Assembly (NCBI GenBank): GCA_963699835.1
Contig: CAVOVJ010000011.1
Coordinates: 62,001-126,000, forward strand
Direction of reading: 5' to 3'
Length of the DNA: 64,000 bases
Source: BM003 sp963699835
GTDB taxonomy: Bacteria > Pseudomonadota > Gammaproteobacteria > Steroidobacterales > BM003
Below the pieces are notes generated by a model. That model made no database searches. It was not told where the DNA came from and saw only the letters and a program-made list of their open reading frames with translations. The number at the start of each line of letters is the position of its first letter. The first letter of the stretch is position 1. Below, one piece after another: positions 1-8,031 of the stretch. The translations under genes and the position numbers were made by a program.

Positions 1-495
1 AAGTCGGCGGGCGGAGATGGCGTGCAGCTCGCGCCGGGTGCGGTCGCGCAGTTCGAACGCGCGCAGCGGATCAAAGAGACGTTTTTCCGTGGCGATTCGG
101 TGCCGTTTGTCGGTTTCGACTTGTCGCCCGTCAGTATGGATGCCGCTGTTACCCAGTTTACGCTGGTCGTGGACGGGCAAACGGCACGCTACTCGCATGG
201 TCCGCGAACGACGGACAGTTTTGAGTGGCCGGGCCCGAATGGAACCGGTGAGGTCCGCATCGAAATGGCCCCGGCCGGAACCCAGGCGTTGCGCCAGGAA
301 AGGGGGCCCTGGGCATGGTTCCGTGTTCTCGACGACTCCAACATCAGCCCGGCGGAGCGTCCTGAGCATTTCAATGTCACTTTTTCACTCGGTGGCCGCA
401 GCGCCACTTACGAGCTTGTGGCGCGCAGTGCCTTCAATCCGTTCCAGTCAACGGCATTGACCCGGTTCGCGTGCCCGGAATCGTTGACCCGATGA
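1..495 (+). CDS. tssM: TssM (IcmF) type VI secretion membrane subunit, C-terminal end only
   Basis: The open frame is already running at the first base, so this is the last ~164 residues of a longer protein. TssM is the inner-membrane subunit that, with TssL and TssJ, forms the T6SS trans-envelope complex. Its C-terminal periplasmic region contacts the outer-membrane lipoprotein. Support is the family-like tail (F..A..I...FF followed by a beta-rich segment with Y.HGP and a later WPG) and the genes that follow: tagF, pppA and ppkA, the order seen after icmF in the Pseudomonas H1 cluster. The stop overlaps the tagF start as ATGA. The assignment rests on this tail plus context. Confidence 0.8.
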   Translation, partial: KSAGGDGVQLAPGAVAQFERAQRIKETFFRGDSVPFVGFDLSPVSMDAAVTQFTLVVDGQTARYSHGPRTTDSFEWPGPNGTGEVRIEMAPAGTQALRQERGPWAWFRVLDDSNISPAERPEHFNVTFSLGGRSATYELVARSAFNPFQSTALTRFACPESLTR

Positions 496-1283
496 GTGTG
501 GCGCCGCGGCCAGGTTTTTTCGGCAAACTGCCGAGCCATGGTGATTTCGTCACCAGAGGTCTGTCACGGGATTTTACCGAGGGGTGGGACCAGTGGTTGC
601 AGCATTGCGTGGCGGCAAGCAAGGCCACGCTGGGCGCGGAGTGGACCGATATTTACCTGGTCAGCCCGATCTGGCGTTTTGTCCTATCTGCCGACGTCTG
701 TGGGTCGTCGGCCTGGGCCGGGATTGTTTTTCCGAGCGTTGACCGCGTCGGCAGATATTTTCCGCTGACAATCGCGGTCGCCACGCTTCCTGGTGCGTTG
801 CCGTTGCAGATTGTGACGTCCTCAGGGGCATGGTATGCGGCGGCCGAGCAACTCGCATGGGAAGTGCTCGAGGAGGAGGGTTACGATGCAGACCGCCTCG
901 AACAGGCCGTTGCGGCCCTCGGCGGGATCGAATTCGGCGCGGCGCGACTGAGCTTCGATGCGCAACCCCCGGCCGCCGGCGTAGAAAACGGAGTCGCGGT
1001 TGCCATCGCCGCTGGCGCCACCGTGGGGCAGACGGTACTGGTTTTGGCGCAACAGCTCATTGCCGCGACGATGCCGGGCGGCCACAGTCTTTGGTGGACG
1101 GGTGGATCGGAACAGGTGCCGCCGATGCTGTTTGTCTCCCCCGGCCTGCCCGATCCCGGCTCCTATGCAGGTTTGCTGGATTTCGACCATGCCGCCGGTG
1201 CCGCTGCGGTTCCGATCGGATTCGGCTTGCCCGATGCGGTATCCACGCCGGGCGCCGCGGACGAAGGGGCGGAGGCGGAATGA
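492..1283 (+). CDS. tagF: TagF-family type VI secretion-associated protein
   Basis: 263 residues. The N-terminal motif PGFFGKLPSHGDFV, followed by a W..W run and IWRF, is characteristic of the TagF domain. In Pseudomonas aeruginosa TagF represses T6SS assembly after translation, by a route separate from the PpkA/PppA phosphorylation switch. An in-frame ATG lies at 471, but the ATG at 492 is preferred because it overlaps the tssM stop as ATGA and leads straight into the domain. The gene also overlaps the next start by ATGA, so tssM, tagF and pppA should be translationally coupled. No PP2C domain is fused here; the phosphatase is the separate next gene. Confidence 0.87.
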   Translation: MSVAPRPGFFGKLPSHGDFVTRGLSRDFTEGWDQWLQHCVAASKATLGAEWTDIYLVSPIWRFVLSADVCGSSAWAGIVFPSVDRVGRYFPLTIAVATLPGALPLQIVTSSGAWYAAAEQLAWEVLEEEGYDADRLEQAVAALGGIEFGAARLSFDAQPPAAGVENGVAVAIAAGATVGQTVLVLAQQLIAATMPGGHSLWWTGGSEQVPPMLFVSPGLPDPGSYAGLLDFDHAAGAAAVPIGFGLPDAVSTPGAADEGAEAE

Positions 1284-2020
1284 GTATTGCCGCGTTCAGG
1301 TGGGAATCAAGTGCGCGGACCGACAAGGGAAACGTCCGGGACCACAACGAAGACGCATGTCTCGAGCTTCCGGGTCGTGGTGTCTGGGTGGTGGCCGACG
1401 GCATGGGCGGACACCAGTCCGGCGATCTCGCGAGCCAGATGGTCGTCGATCTTGTTGCGCAGATTGGCGTCCATGACAGACCGTCCCGGCTTGTCGATTT
1501 CGTAGAGGACGCATTGATGACCGCGAATCGGCGTTTGTACAGAAAATCGCTGGAAGGGGAGCGGCCCACGGTTATTGGCAGTACCGTGGCCGCGCTGCTC
1601 GCAGTGGGCGGCTATGCAATCAGTGCCTGGGCCGGCGACAGCCGCGTCTATCGGCTGCGCGGTGGAGTTCTCGAGCAGGTCAGTCGCGATCACAGCGAGG
1701 TCGAGGAATTGATCGATCAGGGGGTATTGTCGCGTGCGACCGCGGAGGCTCATCCGGCCGCGAACGTGATCACCCGCGCGGTCGGCGGAGCGGAAGATCT
1801 GTATCTGGACCTGGAGTTGTTACAGCTGCAGAATCTCGATCGCTTCCTGTTGTGTAGCGACGGTCTTTACAAGGAACTGACCGAGCAGGAAATCGCCGTG
1901 CTTCTGGCGGATGGAGATTGTAAGGAAGCCTGCAGCCAGCTGCTGGGCACAGCGCTTTCACGAAAGTGCACCGACAATGTCACCGCGCTGGTCGTCGATT
2001 TTCTGGCCGTGGCGGCCTGA
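1280..2020 (+). CDS. pppA: PppA-like PP2C-family Ser/Thr protein phosphatase of the T6SS
   Basis: 246 residues, one PP2C domain. The metal-binding motifs are in order: DHNEDA near residue 19, VADGMGGH near 38, GDSRVYRL around 118, a TRAVGG stretch, LLCSDGL near 195 and the C-terminal DNVTALVV. No signal peptide or membrane segment, so it acts in the cytoplasm. In the characterised systems PppA removes the phosphate placed by PpkA on the FHA protein and so turns T6SS activity down. The ATG at 1280 overlaps the tagF stop. The kinase starts 19 bases downstream of the stop, giving a writer-eraser pair in one transcript. Confidence 0.92.
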   Translation: MSIAAFRWESSARTDKGNVRDHNEDACLELPGRGVWVVADGMGGHQSGDLASQMVVDLVAQIGVHDRPSRLVDFVEDALMTANRRLYRKSLEGERPTVIGSTVAALLAVGGYAISAWAGDSRVYRLRGGVLEQVSRDHSEVEELIDQGVLSRATAEAHPAANVITRAVGGAEDLYLDLELLQLQNLDRFLLCSDGLYKELTEQEIAVLLADGDCKEACSQLLGTALSRKCTDNVTALVVDFLAVAA

Positions 2021-2039
2021 CGGTTCGACGGGGCAAGCG

Positions 2040-5000
2040 ATGGATCAGTTCAGGGCAGCACTCGGCCGGTTTCTGACGGGGGAACTCGATTTCTCCGTCC
2101 TCGAGCAGTCGCTGGTCGATTCTGTCGCCGCCGATGAGAGCGTTGGACCACAGATACTCGCATTGCTCGAAGAGCTGTATCGCACTGGCAGGTTGCCGCA
2201 CCAGTTATACGCCGTCCTCAAAAAACGCCTGGAAGGTCATGTCACCTTTCCGACCGGCCAAACATCGACCGCTGCGGTAACGACGACGGAAAGCGCTTCC
2301 CCCAGCGTTGGCGACGACAGCACAAGGCTGAAGACCCCGTCTGCGGACAGCACTGATCAGGGTGGGGAGAGAACCCGTTTCCGACTGCCGCAGGCCGGCG
2401 ACGATCGCACGCGAATGCGCGATCTGGCCGATTCCACGGATCGGATGAGCGCGCCGGCGGATCCGCAGAATGGACCGGACCCGGTCACCGGAGCTGCGGG
2501 CGCCACCAGTGCCACGAATGCACCAAGTGCGACAGGTGCGACAGGTGCGACAGGTGCGACAGGTGCGACAGGTGCGACAGGTGCGACAGGTGCGACAGGT
2601 GCGACAGGTGCGACAGGTGCGACAGGTGCCGCACCGACGGCCGGGACCGGTGCGATTTCAGGATCCAGCTGGGGCCATCCTTCGGACTGGAGCGGTGCCG
2701 ACGGCGACACCAGGATCGTCGACGTCGGGACCGTCATCAAGAACCGATTCGTGCTGGAATCGGTCCTCGGCCGCGGTGGCATGGGTGTCGTTTACAAGGC
2801 GAAGGATCTGCGCAAGGAAGAAGCGCAGGACCGAAATCCCTACGTCGCGGTAAAAATTCTCAACGAAGATTTCAAGCGCCATCCGGACTCGCTCAAGGCG
2901 CTGCAGCGAGAGTCGCGCAAGGCCCAGAGCCTCGCCCATCCGAACGTCGTAACCGTGTTTGATTTCGACCGCGACGGCGGCACGGTCTTCATGACGATGG
3001 AATACCTCGAGGGTGAGTCGCTCGACAAGTTCAATAAGCGCCATAGCGGCCGCGGGCTGCCGGTCCCACGCGCGCTCGAGCTGATTGAGGCCCTTAGCAA
3101 CGGGCTTGCCTATGCCCATCACAAAGGTGTCGTCCACTCGGATTTCAAACCGGGCAATGCGTTTCTGACCAGCGAAGGGCTGGTGAAGATTTTCGATTTT
3201 GGAATCGCCCGTGCGGCCAAGCAAACTGGCGCGGTCACCGGCGAAAAGACGCTTTTCGATGCAGCGACGCTCGGCGCGTTGACGCCAGCCTATGCCAGCT
3301 GCGAGATGCTGGAGGGCAAGGATCCCGATCCACGCGACGATGTCTATGCGCTGGCCTGCGTGTCCTACGAACTGTTTTCCGGTCGTCATCCGTTTGACAA
3401 GATGCCGGCCGTCAGCGCCCGTGACCGCGGAATCGTTCCCGAGCGCATCAAGTCGCTCAGCATGCGCCAGTGGCAGGGGCTGATGGAAGGACTTGCATTC
3501 GATCGCGAACGCAGATCGCCGGGTGTTCGCCAGTTTCTGGCAGGTCTCAAACCGAAACCCATTCAAAAAGCGGTCATCGCCGGAGTGGTCACCACGGTGC
3601 TTCTCGCCCTTGCACTCGGCGTGCTCTGGTTCCCCGGTTATCTCGAACGGCAACGCCTGAACGATATCGTCAGCGCGATTCAAAGCGGCAATCGGCTGCT
3701 TATCGAGGAAGTGAACCAGGAGTTGCTGGAACTCTCTGCCGACGCGCGTGCCAGCGTTTTTCTCGACTCCGATACCCGCAGTCGTTACGTGCAGTTCGTC
3801 AGGCGACGTATCGAAGCAGTCTTTTCTCCGGCACAGCAGCGCTATGACTATCCGGCTGCGGCGCAGATGCTGGACGAGCTGAAGCAGCTGATGCCGGATT
3901 CGGTTGCGGTGGCGGAGCTTCAGGAGGCGGTCGCTTCGACACTGGATGCCAGCCGACTGCAGCAACAGGATAAGGTCCGCGAGCTGCTCGACGGCGGCGC
4001 GCTGATCGCGCTGCAGGGGTCGCCCAACGTGGTTGAGGTACTGCAAACACTCAAACAAATGGACCCGGATGACGCTACCGATCAGGACGCATTGATTCCA
4101 CTGCGTTTTGCGGCGCAGGCCGCCGCGGCGTTTGAGGCGGGCGACCTCGATGTGGCGGGAGCGCTGGTCGAGGAAGGCCGCAGGTTTGCACCCGAAGATG
4201 CAGTCTTTGCCAGTCTTGGCGATCGCATCACGATCGAACGCAATGCGAGACTGAAGGCGGATCTCGAATCGCGTATCCAGGCGGCGCTGCCGCAGCTCAG
4301 TACGTTCGAGGATTTTGAAGCCCTTCGTCCGGACCTGGTCGGTTTGCTGGCGCTCGAGCCCGACAGCGCCGTGCTGGCCGCCGCACTGTCAAGACTCAGG
4401 ACGGCGACCGATGCGACGCTGGAGTCGGATATCGCGCGCTATCGTTATGGCGCGGCGCGCCAGGCGCTCGAACGGGTCAACGGCATCCTCCGGGAGGACT
4501 TCGTGCAATCCGGTCTGGCCCGGATCAATACGGCGGAGGCGAGCGGCGTGTCCGCACTGGTCGCCAAAATCGAACAGTCCGTCGCGGAGAGTCCTGACGA
4601 TACGGCCGCACTGGACAGGATATTCGCTGAGCTGGAAGACGCAGACGCGGATCCGATAGTAATCCTTCGCGTGCGTGACGCCGCGGCTGGCGCTTTCATT
4701 GCGCAGGCGCGCGGGGCGATGTCCGGTGCCGACCCCGATACGGCGAAAGCGCTGCTTGCGCGGGGGAAAGAGACCCGGCCGTCGGCTTCGATCGGTGACG
4801 AGATTGATCTGCTGACGCGGCAGCTCGAGCGCCAGGCGGCTCTTGCCGCCGCCGAGGACGAGCAACAGCGCCAGGAACTGCAGGAGCAAGGCCGACTCGA
4901 ATTGCTTGGTCTCAAACAGCAATTCGAGCAGGGCTTGTCGCAACCGGCATTGACTGTAGCGCAAGGGCGCACACTCCTTGGTCTGCTCGATCAGCTCGAG

Positions 5001-6824
5001 GCGCAACAGATCGCTGTGGCGGCTGACAGCCGTGCGCAGATCGCCCAGCTAATGGTGCGCGGTACCCGGCAGCTGGCGGAGCAGGACAATTGGTCGGAGG
5101 CGCTATCCGCAGCGCGCGACGCCGCTGCGTTGATGCCCTCCGTTCCATTACTGGGCGACAACGTTTCGCAACTGGAAGCCGACAATTATCGTCGTCTGAA
5201 TCGTCAGCGCGTCAGTGCCGGTGTCGCGGCGCTCGATAATCTCCTGACCAGCCCGGAATTCGATCTGCAATGGAGCGAGCAGGTAAACCGCGAGATTGCG
5301 CGGCTGGGATCGTTGTTGCCGGCGGACGACCCAACCCTGGCCGGAGCCACGCAACAGGCTGCATTGGTTTATTTGCAACGCGCCCAGGACATGCGCCGGG
5401 CGGAACGCTTCGAGATAGCCGAGCAGGCTCTGGCAAGGGCCAATGCACTGATGCCCGGTTTCGCGGGGCTGGCCCTGGAAGAGGACCGGCTCGCACAAGC
5501 GAGGACAGAGTACAGCGAACGCACCCAAACGCGCGCACGACTTGCACGTATCGACAGCCTGAAAGAACGGTTGCGGCAAGAGGCGAGGGCGGGCCAGCTC
5601 GATCGTGCGCGGCGCACGCTGGATCAAGTGGCGGAGCAATTGCCCGCGGACAATGAGTTTGTCGTCGCAGAGGGGCCGGGCCTGATCGCGGCGGCCTATC
5701 TTGACAGCGCGGGAGCCGCTTCGCGCCGGCGTCAGTTTGATCAGGCGCTTGCGCTTGTGGAACGAGGACTGGAGTTTGCGCCGGATAATGGGCCGCTGCT
5801 CGACGCCAGAGCCCGCTTCGCGGAGGAACTTGCCGCAGCGGGGCAACAACGTTTGCCTGGCAGCCGCACTCAACCCGCGCCGGCGCCCATGGCTAAGCAG
5901 GACCTGGCAACGATAGCCAACGAACGCATCCGGCGAAGCCTGGCAACCGGCACGATTTCCGACGAAGCGGCGTTGCGCAGCGATTTGTCGCGGCTGCGTG
6001 AACTCGATCCATCGCTTTACGACGAGACGGCAGCGTGGGCCTCCGCGCAGCTGGTTAGCCAGACCGAGATGTTGCTCGCTGATGGCAGAATCGAAGCGGC
6101 CCGGGCGCGCAAGAATCTCGGGATGCGGCTGTTCCAGTCCGATGCCGCACTCGCCGCGATTGCCATACCGGCCGCGGTTGCCGCCGTGCCTGACCCTTGC
6201 GCTGGCGCCGGTCTTGTCGGTCGCGGCGCGGCGCGCGATGGCAGCTGCCGTGATGCGATCCGTGCGGGCGGTAACGGCCCGTATATGGTGGTGGTCCCCG
6301 GAGCCACTGCGGGCGCGCGGCCGTTTGCGATTTCCAAGTACGAGATCACGGTACGGGAATACAACGCGTATTGTAGTGCCAGCGGAAGCTGTCCGGGTTT
6401 CGAGGCCCGGGACGACCTGGTGCCGGTGACTAATATCTCGATTACCGATGCCCGGGACTACGCCGGATGGCTCAGCCAGCAGACGGGTCGCAGCTACCGG
6501 CTGCCGAGTGCCATCGAATGGGAACATGCGGCTCGGGCCGAGACAGGGGCCATCCGCTGGAACTTCAATTGCCAGGTGCGAGAGGGTGGCAAGCTGGTCA
6601 GCGGTGTCTCATTGCAGCCCGTCGCGGCCGGAACGGACAATAACTGGGGTCTGCGCAATTACATCGGCAATGCTCGTGAGTGGGCCGATGCCGGCGGTGA
6701 ACTCGAAGCGCGTGGCGGCGCCTATACTGATTCGAAAGAGAATTGTTCGGTGGCGGCGCGGGTAGCGCACAGCGGTGAGCCCGACACAATAACCGGGATG
6801 CGGCTCGTCAGGGCGGTCGAATAG
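2040..6824 (+). CDS. ppkA: PpkA-like transmembrane Ser/Thr kinase with C-terminal FGE-sulfatase-like domain
   Basis: 1,594 residues from the ATG at 2040; an upstream in-frame ATG at 1911 lies inside pppA and is less likely. Order of parts: N-terminal helical region; Gly-Ala-Thr repeats (residues 166-195); kinase domain ~234-505 with glycine loop GRGGMG at 244, VAVK lysine, H366-S-D368 catalytic loop and D386FG; one membrane helix ~511-535; ~860 residues of helical, TPR-like, Ala/Glu/Arg-rich periplasmic sequence; and a formylglycine-generating-enzyme-like domain ~1400-1593. The catalytic loop has Ser where HRD has Arg, so it is a non-RD kinase. By family and context it phosphorylates the T6SS FHA protein. 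In P. aeruginosa the FGE-like fold is on the separate periplasmic regulator TagR; here it is on the kinase itself. Confidence 0.88.
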   Translation: MDQFRAALGRFLTGELDFSVLEQSLVDSVAADESVGPQILALLEELYRTGRLPHQLYAVLKKRLEGHVTFPTGQTSTAAVTTTESASPSVGDDSTRLKTPSADSTDQGGERTRFRLPQAGDDRTRMRDLADSTDRMSAPADPQNGPDPVTGAAGATSATNAPSATGATGATGATGATGATGATGATGATGATGATGAAPTAGTGAISGSSWGHPSDWSGADGDTRIVDVGTVIKNRFVLESVLGRGGMGVVYKAKDLRKEEAQDRNPYVAVKILNEDFKRHPDSLKALQRESRKAQSLAHPNVVTVFDFDRDGGTVFMTMEYLEGESLDKFNKRHSGRGLPVPRALELIEALSNGLAYAHHKGVVHSDFKPGNAFLTSEGLVKIFDFGIARAAKQTGAVTGEKTLFDAATLGALTPAYASCEMLEGKDPDPRDDVYALACVSYELFSGRHPFDKMPAVSARDRGIVPERIKSLSMRQWQGLMEGLAFDRERRSPGVRQFLAGLKPKPIQKAVIAGVVTTVLLALALGVLWFPGYLERQRLNDIVSAIQSGNRLLIEEVNQELLELSADARASVFLDSDTRSRYVQFVRRRIEAVFSPAQQRYDYPAAAQMLDELKQLMPDSVAVAELQEAVASTLDASRLQQQDKVRELLDGGALIALQGSPNVVEVLQTLKQMDPDDATDQDALIPLRFAAQAAAAFEAGDLDVAGALVEEGRRFAPEDAVFASLGDRITIERNARLKADLESRIQAALPQLSTFEDFEALRPDLVGLLALEPDSAVLAAALSRLRTATDATLESDIARYRYGAARQALERVNGILREDFVQSGLARINTAEASGVSALVAKIEQSVAESPDDTAALDRIFAELEDADADPIVILRVRDAAAGAFIAQARGAMSGADPDTAKALLARGKETRPSASIGDEIDLLTRQLERQAALAAAEDEQQRQELQEQGRLELLGLKQQFEQGLSQPALTVAQGRTLLGLLDQLEAQQIAVAADSRAQIAQLMVRGTRQLAEQDNWSEALSAARDAAALMPSVPLLGDNVSQLEADNYRRLNRQRVSAGVAALDNLLTSPEFDLQWSEQVNREIARLGSLLPADDPTLAGATQQAALVYLQRAQDMRRAERFEIAEQALARANALMPGFAGLALEEDRLAQARTEYSERTQTRARLARIDSLKERLRQEARAGQLDRARRTLDQVAEQLPADNEFVVAEGPGLIAAAYLDSAGAASRRRQFDQALALVERGLEFAPDNGPLLDARARFAEELAAAGQQRLPGSRTQPAPAPMAKQDLATIANERIRRSLATGTISDEAALRSDLSRLRELDPSLYDETAAWASAQLVSQTEMLLADGRIEAARARKNLGMRLFQSDAALAAIAIPAAVAAVPDPCAGAGLVGRGAARDGSCRDAIRAGGNGPYMVVVPGATAGARPFAISKYEITVREYNAYCSASGSCPGFEARDDLVPVTNISITDARDYAGWLSQQTGRSYRLPSAIEWEHAARAETGAIRWNFNCQVREGGKLVSGVSLQPVAAGTDNNWGLRNYIGNAREWADAGGELEARGGAYTDSKENCSVAARVAHSGEPDTITGMRLVRAVE
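2526..2633 (+). repeat. Perfect 9-bp tandem repeat (GGTGCGACA x10) inside the kinase gene
   Basis: Ten exact copies of GGTGCGACA fill 2535-2624, flanked by one diverged unit on each side (2526-2534 and 2625-2633). The unit is three codons, so each copy adds Gly-Ala-Thr and copy number can change without a frameshift. The repeat lies in the cytoplasmic linker before the kinase domain. Exact identity at DNA level indicates recent expansion or ongoing slippage. Confidence 0.97.
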
Positions 6825-6835
6825 GGAACAACGGT

Positions 6836-7585
6836 ATGCTTTCGGCTGAAACACTGAGACAACTGGTCAGTGATTACTATCACGGTCTGATTCCACAGGA
6901 CACGTACCGCCGCCGCCGCGCGGAATTGCTGGACGGTCTCTGCGCCGGCGACAGTGACGATAGTGCAACCGTGCCGCGCAGCGAAGTGGGCGCCGGGCGT
7001 TCGACCCGGGCCGTGGCGCGTCCGGTCAGCAACGGGCGCAGAAGGACGGATACGGCGCCGGTGCCTGGCGAGCAAAGAAAGAGGATTCTCGCCGCGACCG
7101 CGGTCGCGGTACTGGCGCTGCTGGTGACGCTGTTAACCGCACTGATTTTTGGCCTCGGAGACGGCGACAATGACAACGGGGGCGCCGCGGGTATGGCCGG
7201 CCCGGCCGCGATCGACGGTGATGACCTGTTGCGTGCTTTCCTCGACCGCAATGACTGGTCCGCGGCCAGCGCGCAGACGCTGCTTAACGCCTGGCAGGCG
7301 CTGGATTCAACTGAGCAGAAGCGTGTTCGCCAGACGACCGCATACCTCGCTTTTGCGAACGAGCTGCGCTCGCAAATCCGTCTGGAGAAGAACCTGGCGG
7401 TCAGCGATCAGGATGTTGCCCGCCTCGACAACGGCCAGCCATTGTTGCGCGCCGTGGCAATCGGCCTCGGATTCGATGCCATCGTGGCAACCGAGTTCGG
7501 TAGACCTGCGTCTTTCTGGCGGGACACCGATTCACCCGCTGGCAGGACGGTGAGGCACGCCGGTATCTCGCTGTTGTGCGCCTGA
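6836..7585 (+). CDS. Unrecognised single-pass membrane protein next to the T6SS kinase
   Basis: 249 residues; no family recognised. Visible parts: a short helical N-terminal motif (LVSDYYHGLIPQDTYRRRR, residues ~10-28) resembling short segments found at the start of other bacterial membrane proteins; a basic linker; one strong membrane helix at ~82-106 (VAVLALLVTLLTALIF); then a ~140-residue domain likely to be periplasmic, ending in an FGRPASFWRD stretch and two late residues Leu-Leu before Cys-Ala. It begins 11 bases after the kinase stop and is probably in the same operon. The topology resembles the kinase (cytoplasmic N-terminus, periplasmic C-terminus), so a partner role is possible but unproven. 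Confidence 0.7.
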   Translation: MLSAETLRQLVSDYYHGLIPQDTYRRRRAELLDGLCAGDSDDSATVPRSEVGAGRSTRAVARPVSNGRRRTDTAPVPGEQRKRILAATAVAVLALLVTLLTALIFGLGDGDNDNGGAAGMAGPAAIDGDDLLRAFLDRNDWSAASAQTLLNAWQALDSTEQKRVRQTTAYLAFANELRSQIRLEKNLAVSDQDVARLDNGQPLLRAVAIGLGFDAIVATEFGRPASFWRDTDSPAGRTVRHAGISLLCA

Positions 7586-8031
7586 ACCCATGTCGGTATC
7601 GCGGTCAAAGCACATCTGCGAGGTTGTCCGGCGGCAGATGCGATCAGCGCCGAGAATGGGTGCGCCGGCGTGGGCGTGGCCGCCGGGAAGATGATGGGCC
7701 TGACACAAGGACGCGGTCGTGCGCTTCAGAAACGCGGGCGAGATCGCCGCACAGTTGCCGATACGGACTGGTTGTTGGGGAAGTCAGCTGGTTGATTTGC
7801 CGGATCGGAAATGACCATGCGCCTGCTGCGGCGACGATTTGAGAGCGATCGGAACAGGTGGTTGCTCGGGGCTCCGGACCGCCACGATTGCGTGCGATTC
7901 CTGTAAGATCGCTGTGACACGCGTCCTCTCGCAGGTGCCCGGGAGCGGCCGTGAAATGTCCCGCGGAAAGGGAAATTGCTAATGAAAAACGGACGGTTGG
8001 AAAAGGATCCGAAGCAGGAGTGAGCGGCTCG
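7586..8031. other. 446-base stretch without a convincing gene
   Basis: Open frames here are short, Arg/Ser-rich and without recognisable motifs. No clear terminator follows the T6SS operon. A TAAGAT at 7903-7908 could be a -10 element for the downstream transporter, but no well-spaced -35 partner was found. The last 80 bases include an in-frame ATG (7951) upstream of the start chosen for the transporter. Confidence 0.5.

Noticed and set aside
2526..2633. The short tandem repeat as a CRISPR-like array or origin iterons
   Set aside because: Units are contiguous, without spacers, in frame within a gene and encode a regular Gly-Ala-Thr tract.
6240..6824. Sulfatase-maturation (true FGE) activity of the kinase C-terminus
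   Set aside because: No sulfatase lies nearby and the domain sits on a T6SS kinase; a binding or regulatory role, as in TagR, is more likely.
7576..7842. Open frame of 88 codons downstream of the unknown membrane protein
   Set aside because: Arg/Ser-rich composition, no ribosome site, overlap with the previous gene end and no motif.
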